The notes beneath the pieces were generated by a model, which searched no databases, was not told where the DNA came from, and saw only the letters and a list, made by a program, of their open reading frames with translations. DNA of 38,796 nt, from positions 1 through 38,796 of IMG/VR virus record IMGVR_UViG_3300037852_000072. The stretch is one strand, 5' to 3'. Of this stretch, positions 25,028 through 31,911 are shown piece after piece. Numbering within the stretch: position 1 is the first letter of the stretch; the number at the start of each line of letters is the position of its first letter. A program made the translations under genes and the position numbers. The DNA is from a virus.

Positions 25028-25605
25028 TTTTCCCCTGGGGGCTCGCTTTGCAGCGGATCAGGGAGGGCCGGCGCGGCATCTGATGGTCTACGGTCAGTCG
25101 GCACTATGTTTGATAGGACGGACTGAGAAGCAATATCAACGGCTTGGCCATCAATGTCGTACTGCGGCGTTGTACTCGGCACACTGACGGGCTGCTGCTG
25201 CACGATCGTCACGACGCGAATAGTCATGCCAGGCGAGGTATTTGCGCCTGATCCGCGCTGCGAGCGCTCGTCACCGAGCTCCTCAAGCAGTTTGATCGCG
25301 TTGACTGCCGGCATGTTGTCGGCTGCGTCGCGGATTTGTCGCGCTCGATGAATGTTGCGCGGCCCTTCACTGCCAAGAAGTACCTGCCGCTGCTGTTTGA
25401 GATAAGCCATGACTCGTGGCTTACCCAAAGCCTTCCGCATTGCCGCAACGTGCATTCCGGCGACTTTGGCGGCTTCATCGAATGGGAGACCGTCCCACAC
25501 CATTGCATCAACAGCGCGCTGTGTTTTTTTTGTCAGTCCGGCGCGTTCACTGCGAGTTGTGGGTCGGCTGTTGTGTGGGTGATCGACGATTGCGATGTCG
25601 GACAT
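25024..25605 (-). CDS. Probable terminase small subunit
   Basis: A 193-residue protein, first gene of the leftward late operon. Its N-terminal half is a helix-turn-helix: ERAGLTKKTQRAVDAMVWDG, DEAAKVAGMHVAAMRKAL and PRVMAYLKQQRQ, in the pattern of small terminases that recognise packaging sites. It is followed by a helix (HRARQIRDAADNMPAVNAI) and a Pro/Gln-rich tail with VVTIVQQQP. Calling it the small subunit is inference from fold, size and first position; the large subunit is about 1.6 kb further along, which is less usual. A transcription factor is the alternative. Confidence 0.6.
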   Translation of the reverse strand: MSDIAIVDHPHNSRPTTRSERAGLTKKTQRAVDAMVWDGLPFDEAAKVAGMHVAAMRKALGKPRVMAYLKQQRQVLLGSEGPRNIHRARQIRDAADNMPAVNAIKLLEELGDERSQRGSGANTSPGMTIRVVTIVQQQPVSVPSTTPQYDIDGQAVDIASQSVLSNIVPTDRRPSDAAPALPDPLQSEPPGEN

Positions 25606-25846
25606 GCTTAGACGCTTCGCTGTCCTTCGCTGACGCTTTCGGACTGTCCTCAGTCGCGCTAGTCGCGCTCCTTCCGGATTGAAAAGAGCGCGGGCGCGAT
25701 GCGTGACGCGCGATGGAATGCGGCATTTTCGATTTCATCGGCAACGCACGTTGGAGAAAAGCGCGTGGAATATGGGGTTTTTGCGCATTCTAAATAGGTC
25801 AGCATTGCTGCTTGATCTCGGCGAGGCAAACTTGTCGATTGACAAA
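25606..25846. promoter_or_regulatory. Divergent intergenic region
   Basis: Between the leftward late operon and the rightward small genes. It contains a copy of the 11-bp repeat (25740-25750) and a tandem TCGCGCTAG/TCGCGCT. I saw no convincing pair of -35 and -10 boxes: a TTGACA at 25839-25844 has a TATGAT only 14 nt later. The late promoter is expected here by layout, possibly needing an activator. Confidence 0.4.
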
Positions 25847-26080
25847 ATGCGCAATCGGTATGATCCAGAGGCGAGGCGTGCGGCGATCTCGTTATTGGCG
25901 CAGGGAGAGGCCACATTAGCGGATGTTGCGCGGCTTGCCGGCGTATCGCGCCAAGTCATGCGCTATTGGGCGGATGTTGCGATGGTTGATTGGCGTCGTG
26001 TACGAGACAAGCGCCTGGAACGTAAATGGCGAGGGGAATTGCGACGTGGCCCGCGACTGGTCGAAAAGCCGAAGGCGTGA
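25847..26080 (+). CDS. HTH DNA-binding protein
   Basis: A 77-residue protein from ATG 25847 (MRNRYDPEARRAAISLLAQG). The helix pair TLADVARLAGVSRQVMRYWA is a homeodomain-like helix-turn-helix as in small terminases and transposase-type regulators; the C-terminus is strongly basic (RDKRLERKWRGELRRG). Starts upstream (ATG 25772) are open but have poor ribosome sites. It may control the divergent late operon or be a second small-terminase-like protein. Confidence 0.65.
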   Translation: MRNRYDPEARRAAISLLAQGEATLADVARLAGVSRQVMRYWADVAMVDWRRVRDKRLERKWRGELRRGPRLVEKPKA

Positions 26081-26348
26081 CGCAGCGGCGCGCGAGCGGC
26101 GCTATGCGGCCGAGGATGCCTTGGCGTTTTCCGATCCGCCCGAGGCTAGCCCGAGCAAGGCGCAGATGCGTGATGAGCTCGCGGAATTGCTCGACGGCTA
26201 CAAAGGCCGCGTCAAACGCTTGCCCACATTTGCCGCGCTGCGCTGCCGAGCCTGCGGTCATCGCGGCAACGCTCGCGTCCCGCGTGGCATGACGCCTAAA
26301 TTCCGGTGTTCGGCTTGTGGCTCGACTTTGATTGCTTGGCGCATATAA
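26046..26348 (+). CDS. Zinc-ribbon protein
   Basis: A 100-residue protein from GTG 26046, with GAGGGG 10 nt upstream, overlapping the HTH gene by 35 nt (longer in-frame starts are open from 25923). An Arg-rich helical half (KSRRRDAAARERRYAAEDAL) is followed by a C-terminal ribbon: RCRACGHRGNARV and FRCSACGSTLIAW, so two C-x2-C pairs 20 residues apart. A zinc-binding DNA or RNA interaction is likely. Confidence 0.65.
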   Translation: MARDWSKSRRRDAAARERRYAAEDALAFSDPPEASPSKAQMRDELAELLDGYKGRVKRLPTFAALRCRACGHRGNARVPRGMTPKFRCSACGSTLIAWRI

Positions 26349-26469
26349 TCCTTATTTAATCAGCGTTATTTGCTGCGTCATCCTGTCGCATATGCAAGGC
26401 ATTCGCACTATGCAATGATTGCGTGGTCAGCCGGGTTGGCGCTCGGCTCTAACTGCGAAGGAACATAAG

Positions 26470-26565
26470 ATGAAGCTCGATCCGACACTGCGCAATCTCG
26501 CGATCATCAATATCGGCTGGGGCATCCTGGCCGTCATCATCACCATCGCCGTCGTGGGGCATTAG
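26470..26565 (+). CDS. 31-residue single-span membrane protein
   Basis: MKLDPTLRNLAIINIG continues into a run of about 20 hydrophobic residues (GILAVIITIAVVG) and stops. GAAGGA lies 7 nt before the ATG, and the next gene starts 2 nt after the stop. Its function is unknown; small phage membrane proteins often act in exclusion or lysis. The 120 bases before it hold no gene; TATGCA occurs there twice, 17 nt apart. Confidence 0.55.
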   Translation: MKLDPTLRNLAIINIGWGILAVIITIAVVGH

Positions 26566-26567
26566 TC

Positions 26568-26894
26568 ATGACCATCAAATACAGCAATCCACGAATAACG
26601 GCCACGATCGAGAACTGGCCTAGCGGCTCACAGCGCGTCACGGCGCATTTCTCAATCGAGTGCCATCCGAAGCGTGGCGAGCGCGCCGTGCGCGTCACGA
26701 CCGGAGCGCCGAAAAAGCTCACATTCGCCCGTAAAATGCGGATTGTGGATGGCGACGACGGCCGCACCTATATCGCCGAGCTTTCGATTTACGGCCATGT
26801 GACGATCATGCGCGGTGACATGAAGTTCCAAGAGGAAGTCGTCCACGATCGCGAGCCGCGTCATGCTGAATTGCTCGCACTGTTTGTCGCGTGA
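26568..26894 (+). CDS. Small beta-rich protein, unknown
   Basis: A 108-residue protein with alternating strands (SGSQRVTAHFSIECHPKRGE, RAVRVTTGAPKKLTFARKM, RTYIAELSIYGHVTIM) and a helical end. It looks folded but I do not recognise it. It is coupled to the next gene by a GTGA overlap. Confidence 0.6.
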   Translation: MTIKYSNPRITATIENWPSGSQRVTAHFSIECHPKRGERAVRVTTGAPKKLTFARKMRIVDGDDGRTYIAELSIYGHVTIMRGDMKFQEEVVHDREPRHAELLALFVA

Positions 26895-27148
26895 CCATCA
26901 TGCGCCCCACAATCGACTACCTCAACGCGCGGGCCGATGCCAAGCCCGCGCAAGGCGGCACGAACTACCGCAAGCCGGTCAATCCCGTTGACCAGCGGGC
27001 ACGCGATGCGGACATGGATGCAGCCGAAATGCTGCACGAACAGGTCCGGCTTGTGTTCGCTGATTTCCGGGCATGGTTTGCCGAATCCACCAATACGCTC
27101 CGCGCCGGCACGATCGCCGACGATGACGCTCAACCCATACCGTTTTGA
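26891..27148 (+). CDS. Small helical protein, unknown
   Basis: An 85-residue protein starting at GTG 26891 in a GTGA overlap (ATG 26900 is the alternative). The middle is a helix (DADMDAAEMLHEQVRLVFAD followed by FRAWFAES). No motif is visible. Its neighbours are similar small phage genes. Confidence 0.55.
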   Translation: MTIMRPTIDYLNARADAKPAQGGTNYRKPVNPVDQRARDADMDAAEMLHEQVRLVFADFRAWFAESTNTLRAGTIADDDAQPIPF

Positions 27149-27160
27149 GAGGAGAAAACT

Positions 27161-27442
27161 ATGACTTACATTTGCCCAACAGACCATGAAAAGCGGGAAT
27201 GGTCGCGCATGGCGCAAGCCGCTTATTCCGCCGGCCGAAACGACATCGGGCACCGCTATAGCTGCGCTGCATCGATGCCGAACGGCGCGCAAACGTCGGT
27301 CAAGACTTTCGACGCCTTGCAGGCCGGCTATCGCGCGTGGCTTATCGACAACACGTTGCCAGCGGAGCAAACGGCGCCGCAGCCAATGCGGCAATTCGAC
27401 GGAACGCCAATCTTCGCCAAAGTAAACGGATTGGAGATTTGA
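27161..27442 (+). CDS. Small protein, unknown
   Basis: A 93-residue protein with a strong site (GAGAGGAG, 6 nt before ATG). Residues include TDHEKREWSRMAQAAYSAGR, HRYSCAAS and ALQAGYRAWLI. I recognise a pattern seen in small phage proteins but no function. Confidence 0.6.
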   Translation: MTYICPTDHEKREWSRMAQAAYSAGRNDIGHRYSCAASMPNGAQTSVKTFDALQAGYRAWLIDNTLPAEQTAPQPMRQFDGTPIFAKVNGLEI

Positions 27443-27444
27443 CC

Positions 27445-27729
27445 ATGGCGCACACTCCCGGACCATGGATTTACGACATCGACGACCGCCCCGGCATGGA
27501 GTGGAATATCCACATTCTGACTGAGGCCGATCTCGATAAGCGCATTTGCTTCATGACCAGCGACGGGCCGAGCGAAGATAATGCTCGGCTCATTGCCGCT
27601 GCACCGGACTTGCTCGCCGCATGTGAAGCTTATGCGGCATGGGCGGCAACAGTCACCGAAGGCGCGCCTGACTTGCGGCCTATTCGCGAGCAGATTAGGG
27701 CCGCAATCGCAAAGGCGACCAAGCCATGA
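27445..27729 (+). CDS. Conserved phage protein (HTPGPW type)
   Basis: A 94-residue protein starting MAHTPGPWIYDID and ending with ARLIAAAPDLLAACEAYA and a helix, the two hallmarks of a widespread phage family of unknown function. ATG 27445 follows the previous stop directly. Its stop overlaps the next start (ATGA). Confidence 0.75.
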   Translation: MAHTPGPWIYDIDDRPGMEWNIHILTEADLDKRICFMTSDGPSEDNARLIAAAPDLLAACEAYAAWAATVTEGAPDLRPIREQIRAAIAKATKP

Positions 27730-27935
27730 AATGCACGGATTGCGGCAGATTTATGCGTCTAATAGGCGGAGCATCTAGCGCAGCTATGTACGACATGACG
27801 GCAATGGAATTGAGCCACGAACACTACCGCTGCGCGTCATGCACCGTAAAACTCGGGCCAGTTCACTCTAACGCAAAGCCCGCCAACGGCGATATGGCGC
27901 CCTACGAAAGCATCCACGGGAGTATCTGGTCATGA
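27726..27935 (+). CDS. Small zinc-finger-like protein
   Basis: A 69-residue protein with two Cys pairs (MKCTDCGRF and YRCASCTVKL) about 30 residues apart, and His residues in SHEHY. The arrangement suggests a zinc ribbon. It overlaps both neighbours (ATGA). Confidence 0.65.
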   Translation: MKCTDCGRFMRLIGGASSAAMYDMTAMELSHEHYRCASCTVKLGPVHSNAKPANGDMAPYESIHGSIWS

Positions 27936-28102
27936 TCCCGCTCAACCCCCGCGCCAGCGACGAAAAGACCGTTGCCGAACGCAAATGGCAAGCCGGGCTG
28001 AAACCCGCCAAGCCGCAATTGCCGGCCGATATTGGCTTGTTTTCGGATGACCACCTGCAGCTCGATCTTGTCGAAATGCTGCAGGACCCGGCCGAGGACT
28101 GA
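27932..28102 (+). CDS. Small acidic protein, unknown
   Basis: A 56-residue frame, ATG in ATGA overlap with the previous stop. It begins MIPLNPRASDEKTVAERKW and ends in an acidic helix (DDHLQLDLVEMLQDPAED). It is followed at once by a strong hairpin. No family is recognised. Confidence 0.55.
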   Translation: MIPLNPRASDEKTVAERKWQAGLKPAKPQLPADIGLFSDDHLQLDLVEMLQDPAED

Positions 28103-28109
28103 AACGAGC

Positions 28110-28135
28110 GGGGCAGGGATTGGCGTCCCTGCCCC
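28110..28135 (+). terminator. Perfect 10-bp hairpin, probable terminator
   Basis: GGGGCAGGGA and TCCCTGCCCC pair perfectly around a TTGGCG loop, 7 nt after the stop of the last small gene of the run. No U-tract follows (TATCATCG), so it may be rho-assisted or act as an mRNA-end stabiliser. Confidence 0.55.
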
Positions 28136-28184
28136 TATCATCGCTGGCCCATGCCGGCGAAGGATCGCAGCACGAGGCACAACG

Positions 28185-28370
28185 ATGACAACCCGCCAAT
28201 ACCTCACCGCCCTAAAGCGGCTCAATCTCGCACCGGCATCGAAGCGCACGGCGGCGCTGCTCGGGATCGGTCTGCGGCAGGCACAGAATTACGCGGCCGG
28301 CGCTGCGGTCTCGCGGCCGGTGGCGCTGCTTTTGGCGATGTACCTGCAGCACGGGTTGCCGCCGCAATAG
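28185..28370 (+). CDS. Small HTH protein, paralogue of the one at 35021
   Basis: A 61-residue protein (MTTRQYLTALKRLNL, then TAALLGIGLRQAQNYAAG, then VALLLAMYLQHGL). The helix LGIGLRQAQNYAAG fits an HTH recognition helix. The same layout occurs in the protein at 35021-35224: MT-x2-Q-[YF], AL-x-RL-x-L, an LG/FG-x2 turn, A-x-G, VA-x-LL-x2-[YM]L. It stands 50 nt after the hairpin and is overlapped by the end of a minus-strand gene. Confidence 0.6.
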   Translation: MTTRQYLTALKRLNLAPASKRTAALLGIGLRQAQNYAAGAAVSRPVALLLAMYLQHGLPPQ

Positions 28371-28917
28371 ACGCTTTATTCCAGCGCGCGAACGCTGCTT
28401 TTCGTGCCGATGCGGAGCGGCGCTTGGCATTCATCGTCTTTAATCGCGCCTTGCCGCCCTTTTTGCCTATTTTCCGCAAGAACTTGAGGCTTTGCGTATG
28501 CTGCACCACGCCGCCATGCACGAGGTTATTATTCCTAGCCTTGATGCGCTCGCCGTGCCGCTTGATGGCGTCGACATCCTCGACCATGACCAGTTTCACG
28601 CCGAGCACGCCGAGCAGTGGGCCAAGCGACAAAATGCCGATGCGCCGCACCGACTGGATGTTGCGCAGCGTGCGCAGCGACAGCAATTGCGTAATGCGCC
28701 GATCGGACAGGCCGGCGACGTGATGCGTTTCGTCGGACGATATGGCGATCTGCCGCTCGGCCGCGCGCGCTCGGAACGCCATGAGCATACCGGGATAGTC
28801 GCCGAACTCGGCCAGAACTTTCGGCCATTCACGCGCGATGGTGGCCTCGGCATCGGGCTTGCTGTTCGCCACCCACCACGGCGGTGGCTTGCACGCGCCG
28901 GCGGGGATGCTGGTCAT
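28222..28917 (-). CDS. Leftward operon protein, replication-region, unknown
   Basis: A 231-residue protein, last gene of the leftward early operon, ATG overlapping the previous stop (ATGA). The middle has an HTH-like SDRRITQLLSLRTLRNIQSV and a hydrophobic strand (GPLLGVLGVKLVMVEDVDAI); further on is a very basic part (KIGKKGGKARLKTMNAKRRS, then KAAFARWNKA). The last 50 codons are antisense to the plus-strand HTH gene. DNA binding is likely. Confidence 0.6.
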   Translation of the reverse strand: MTSIPAGACKPPPWWVANSKPDAEATIAREWPKVLAEFGDYPGMLMAFRARAAERQIAISSDETHHVAGLSDRRITQLLSLRTLRNIQSVRRIGILSLGPLLGVLGVKLVMVEDVDAIKRHGERIKARNNNLVHGGVVQHTQSLKFLRKIGKKGGKARLKTMNAKRRSASARKAAFARWNKASIAAATRAAGTSPKAAPPAARPQRRPRNSVPAADRSRAAPPCASMPVRD

Positions 28918-29387
28918 TCGGCGGCCTCGGCTTGGGGCTTGTCGAACAGCCCGTGCATCAGCTTCGATAGCCGCCGCAGCATGGATTGCCGGTGTGCGAG
29001 CGGAAACAGCTGTTCCTCACGGTGCGCAGCTGCTTCCTGTTTGCCCCAGATGATCGCGCCTTGGTGCTGCTTTAGCCGCATGTCGCACCACAACACGATG
29101 CTATTGATCGTCGGCGGAAAATCGCGCACCGCCGCCAGGCCAGCGACCGGATCGCAACATTCTTCGACCACGCCGAGCGGGTATTTTTCAAGGGTCTTGG
29201 CGATCGCGAGCGAATAGGCCCCAGGATTCGGCGGGTTGGCGTGTGGCCACTGCCCGACCAGCTGTTTTCCCAACCTCGCGGCTGTTTCCAGTGATGTCCT
29301 TAGCGCCATCGCCGTTTTGGCCAGCTCTGCCCGCTGCATGATCGATAACGCAGTCGAAGGCCGCCATTGTTGCATTTCCTGCGCCAT
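28914..29387 (-). CDS. Phage replication-region protein
   Basis: A 157-residue protein from ATG 29387 (AGGGG about 11 nt upstream). Residues with YSLAIAKTLEKYPLGVVEEC followed by DPVAGLAAVRDFPPTI recall a widespread phage protein often found beside replication genes, in which [YF]-P-x2-V-x2-x3-D-P-x2-G ... F-x-P-T-I is conserved. The end is basic and helical (SMLRRLSKLMHGL). Function unknown; helicase loading is sometimes proposed for such neighbours. Confidence 0.6.
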   Translation of the reverse strand: MAQEMQQWRPSTALSIMQRAELAKTAMALRTSLETAARLGKQLVGQWPHANPPNPGAYSLAIAKTLEKYPLGVVEECCDPVAGLAAVRDFPPTINSIVLWCDMRLKQHQGAIIWGKQEAAAHREEQLFPLAHRQSMLRRLSKLMHGLFDKPQAEAAE

Positions 29388-29610
29388 TGGCAATTTTCCC
29401 CTGTTTAGTTGCCTCTCTACGCATCCACCCTTTGAACGCCATCGACCAGTTTGATTTTCGCGCAATCTGCCGATTCGCATTGGCGCCGGCCCACAACCGC
29501 ATGTCCTCGGCCATACCGTCGATTGCCGCAGTATTTAGCCCAAGGGCTAAGCCGTACTCAATATCGCCCCGCGACGGGCACCACGTCGGATCGAGCGCGC
29601 GGCCGGTCAT
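29188..29610 (-). CDS. Short protein resembling a replication initiator C-terminus
   Basis: A 140-residue frame starting in an ATGA overlap. Residues 30-70 (AEDMRLWAGANANRQIARKS, then NWSMAFKGWMRREA) recall the end of phage replication proteins, where a D-x-x-x-[FW] ... K-x-x-W-x-x-x-[FW]-x-x-W-[MIV]-R motif is common. Only this end is present. The last 67 codons overlap the next gene in another frame, so the functional protein may be mainly the first 75 residues. Confidence 0.6.
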   Translation of the reverse strand: MTGRALDPTWCPSRGDIEYGLALGLNTAAIDGMAEDMRLWAGANANRQIARKSNWSMAFKGWMRREATKQGKIANGAGNATMAAFDCVIDHAAGRAGQNGDGAKDITGNSREVGKTAGRAVATRQPAESWGLFARDRQDP

Positions 29611-30026
29611 TGCCGCCCCTTACTGTAATCCGGTAGCAGTCCTTGAACTTGGCCGGTTTTGTAAGCCACCGCGACGGTCTCGCGTGTGCTTTCGTAAATC
29701 GTTCGGCCGTCCGGCATAACGATGTTTGCGTAGAACGCTTCCTCCAAAGTCTCGATGCCACTCTCGACGGATTCGAGCTTGGCCTTGATGACCAGGAGCA
29801 GGGCTCGCCAGCGTTGCCGGGCTTGCTGCTTTGTCTTTTCATCCTCGCCGACCGGAAGCGGCACAGTGATTTTGATGTGCCGCTTGGCCGCCTCAAAGCC
29901 AATGATCGCCACGCCCTGCTTGCTAATGTAGCCGAACGCCGTGGCACCGTAGCGCGCCAACGTGCGCTCGATCTCGACGCGCGTCTGATCGACGCCAACC
30001 CGGGTTTGGGCAGCAAAACGAGCCAT
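29607..30026 (-). CDS. Conserved phage protein (early operon)
   Basis: A 139-residue protein from ATG 30026 (TGATG overlap). It has the pattern of a well-conserved phage family: ARFAAQTRVGVDQTRVEIER, LARYGATAFGY, a short strand region, QRWRALLLVIKAKLESVESG, IETLEEAFYANIVMPDGRTI and a C-terminal GLLPDYSKG. Mixed alpha/beta; its function is unknown to me. Confidence 0.75.
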   Translation of the reverse strand: MARFAAQTRVGVDQTRVEIERTLARYGATAFGYISKQGVAIIGFEAAKRHIKITVPLPVGEDEKTKQQARQRWRALLLVIKAKLESVESGIETLEEAFYANIVMPDGRTIYESTRETVAVAYKTGQVQGLLPDYSKGRQ

Positions 30027-30256
30027 CACTCCACCTTTATCTCGTTGCCTTCCAAGATTTCATCGAACTCGGCAGCGGCGCCGTTAGGCTCGCCTCCATA
30101 GATGGAATCGCTGACCCTCGAATTGAACTCGTCCGTATCGCCGAAAATTTTGGCGATTGCTCGTTCATACCGGCGGCACTCCTGAGCGTGCTGGCAAGCC
30201 ATCACAAAAAGTGCAAAAGCTTGTAAGCGTTCATCGGCCGTAATTGACTGCTTCAT
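30026..30256 (-). CDS. Small helical protein
   Basis: A 76-residue protein from ATG 30256 with GGGAGAG immediately upstream (a GTG ten codons earlier is less likely). It is helical: TADERLQAFALFVMACQHAQ, ERAIAKIFGDTDEF, and an acidic end. Three Cys/His in HAQECRRYE. No family recognised. Confidence 0.55.
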   Translation of the reverse strand: MKQSITADERLQAFALFVMACQHAQECRRYERAIAKIFGDTDEFNSRVSDSIYGGEPNGAAAEFDEILEGNEIKVE

Positions 30257-30607
30257 CGCTCTCTCCCATAGCTCCGCCCTTTCCACCCTGGATACGCCCC
30301 AGGCCGCTTGCGAGGCGGAACCGGCACCCTGCCAGCCGTGTACTCAGTGCCCTTTCCCGTTCGGGATCAGCGGTACGCAACACAATACCGCCCGGCGGCG
30401 ACTTGATCGGCTCGCCACCCCGGCACAGTTCTGCTCCCGCGCCGGCCTTTCACCGCCCCAGCACAAGCTGGTTCCAGGGACCGGGTCGCAATTGGCACAG
30501 CGTTGCCCGGATTTGATTTGTCGGCCCGCGGAACGCGCCGCGACGCGCTGTGATCTGTGGAAAAACCTTGGCTCGATCGGCAGCAAGTGCCGGGCTGGGC
30601 CTTATTG

Positions 30608-30641
30608 ACGGGCTGAGCATGAAACGCTACATGTAGCCCGT
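30608..30641. repeat. Inverted repeat ACGGGCT...AGCCCGT
   Basis: Perfect 7-bp arms with a second inner pair (CATG/CATG). It overlaps a possible weak rightward promoter (TTGACG at 30605-30610, TACATG at 30628-30633, 17-nt spacer). Either an operator or an RNA stem. Confidence 0.5.
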
Positions 30642-30713
30642 AATTCTGCCTTGGCCCGCGAAAGGTAGGCAGACAAGCCCAGGTCGGGTCACACCGAGCC
30701 TGGGCATCTTTTT
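30640..30713 (+). ncRNA. Possible small antisense RNA (about 75 nt)
   Basis: If the TTGACG/TACATG pair acts as promoter, transcription would start close to 30640 and end at the intrinsic terminator, giving an RNA of about 75 nt opposite to the leftward early operon. The terminator is strong; the promoter is weak and inferred. Size and place recall lambda OOP RNA. Confidence 0.35.
30677..30713 (+). terminator. Intrinsic terminator, rightward
   Basis: Stem GCCCAGG-TCGG / CCGA-G-CCTGGGC with a GTCACA loop and one bulged G, followed by ATCTTTTT. It points right, while all genes in this part are read leftwards. Confidence 0.8.
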
Positions 30714-30748
30714 GTAGGCTCCTTCGGCTAAAATCGCAAGCCATTTCA

Positions 30749-31306
30749 TCACTCGTACTCGTTGGCCGAGTGCGGCCGCACATGCGTAGCTGAAATGGGC
30801 TTGGCGATGTGGAGAAAATGGCGGCGGCGGCGCTCGCGTTCGTTGGCGGACAGCACCAGCGGCATGTGATAGGCGTCGCTGCAATGCTTAGGACAGTAAG
30901 GCTTACCTTCCGCCGTCACCGCGCCGCAGAACAGCGCCGGCTCGCCATCGCCATGCACCGGCCAACGGCAGGTATCGACAGCGAGTTCCATCAGCGTCAC
31001 CGGATTTGCGACGATTTCAGGCGGCAGGTCGACCGGCTCGGTGGGCGCAAATTGCTCGACTATCTGCGGTTTCCACGGCGCATCGCGGTAGTTTTTGCCG
31101 TTGCGCTTGCGCTTGGGATTTGGCGAGCGCGGGCGACCAGGGACTTTCCGCGATAAGTGCAGCCCGATCCGGCCCAACTTGCCGATCACACCATTACGGG
31201 ACCGCCCTGGAATTTGGGCCGCGATTTGGCCGGCGGATAATCCATCGGCGAACAGCTTGCGGAGCAGTTCGACCTCGGCATCGGGCCATGGGCCGTTGTT
31301 GGTCAT
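30749..31306 (-). CDS. gcrA: GcrA-family cell-cycle regulator
   Basis: A 185-residue protein of the GcrA family, a sigma70-linked regulator of alphaproteobacteria that acts at methylated promoters. The N-terminal HTH reads GPWPDAEVELLRKLFADGLS, AGQIAAQIPG and SRNGVIGKLGRIGL (residues 5-49). The C-terminal part has the family block CRWPVHGDGEPALFCG (Cys113, Cys127) followed by PYCPKHC (Cys138, His141). A basic linker (KRKRNGKNYR) lies between. ATG 31306 overlaps the methyltransferase stop (ATGA). The phage copy may redirect host transcription at CcrM-type methylated sites. Confidence 0.85.
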   Translation of the reverse strand: MTNNGPWPDAEVELLRKLFADGLSAGQIAAQIPGRSRNGVIGKLGRIGLHLSRKVPGRPRSPNPKRKRNGKNYRDAPWKPQIVEQFAPTEPVDLPPEIVANPVTLMELAVDTCRWPVHGDGEPALFCGAVTAEGKPYCPKHCSDAYHMPLVLSANERERRRRHFLHIAKPISATHVRPHSANEYE

Positions 31307-31911
31307 GACCATGAAATCCTGTGCAGTTCCGTGGGGCCGCGGTGCTCGCGATCCCAGACGAACCAGGCGAAAGGGATGGAGGATCCCATTTGACGGCCGG
31401 CCCAGCCGCCGCGGTGCATCATCGGAAGGCGATTGCGGAATAGGTAAACCCGCGCGAGTTGGCCGCCATCCAAAATCTCCCGACGAATGCGGCTTACCGG
31501 CGTGTTCATATTGCCGCCTTCGAGGAAGGCCAGCCGCATGAGCATCATCACGACAGGCGCGAACAGCAGCGCGTGGCCGACAAAGCGCTCTGCGAGCTTG
31601 AAAGGCGGGTTAGTGATGATCGCGCCGATATGAAAATCGGGTGCTTGCTGCTCCATCAGGAAGTCAATGCGCGCTGCGTCCTGGTCCGGTGATTCGTAGT
31701 CAACGAGGTCGGTGGCATAGACGCGATGGCCGGCCTCCTTGAGCACGCGCACGATGGCGCCTGGGCCGCAGGCAGGTTCCCATATCGCGCCAGCTGGTAT
31801 CTTCTCTACCGCCAGCAAGGCGCGCACGGCTTCCGGCGGCGTCTCGTAAAGATCGTCCTTGCGGTCACCAAGTGACGCGCGACCAGCATTGGCGGCGTGG
31901 TTAAGGCTCAT
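31303..31911 (-). CDS. DNA adenine-type methyltransferase
   Basis: A 202-residue SAM-dependent methyltransferase. Motif I is EPACGPGAI (residues 45-53), the acidic strand end follows in ATDLVD, and motif IV is NPPF (101-104), as in N6-adenine enzymes. It begins like phage methylases (DDLYETPPEAVRALL). No separate target-recognition domain is obvious, so specificity cannot be read. ATG 31911 overlaps the rusA stop (ATGA). Directly next to gcrA: this pairing could change methylation-dependent host control or protect phage DNA. Confidence 0.8.
   Translation of the reverse strand: MSLNHAANAGRASLGDRKDDLYETPPEAVRALLAVEKIPAGAIWEPACGPGAIVRVLKEAGHRVYATDLVDYESPDQDAARIDFLMEQQAPDFHIGAIITNPPFKLAERFVGHALLFAPVVMMLMRLAFLEGGNMNTPVSRIRREILDGGQLARVYLFRNRLPMMHRGGWAGRQMGSSIPFAWFVWDREHRGPTELHRISWS

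Larger units (their letters stand above)
30257..30748. other. Gene-free gap in the leftward operon
   Basis: About 490 bases without a credible gene between gcrA and the next leftward gene. It contains hairpins, an inverted repeat (30608-30641), a short frame of five codons (MKRYM, 30619-30636), a TGTGGAAAA resembling a DnaA box (near 30556), and a rightward intrinsic terminator (30677-30713). An origin or a small RNA locus is the best reading. Confidence 0.5.

Noticed and set aside
24129-25187. 352-codon plus-strand frame across several small minus genes
   Set aside because: No domain pattern; crosses coupled minus-strand genes and an intergenic repeat region.
580-25750. Six 11-bp repeats as a CRISPR or att core
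   Set aside because: Spacing is irregular over 25 kb and orientation is mixed; the unit is too short and there are no spacers or integrase.
25839-25864. TTGACA ... TATGAT as promoter
   Set aside because: The spacer is only 14 nt, too short for a normal sigma70 promoter.
28492-29217. Plus-strand frame opposite the leftward operon
   Set aside because: His/Arg-rich shadow; the minus strand has coupled genes with normal protein patterns.
30550-30565. DnaA box / replication origin
   Set aside because: Only one imperfect TGTGGAAAA and no iterons or AT-rich unwinding region, so an origin cannot be claimed.
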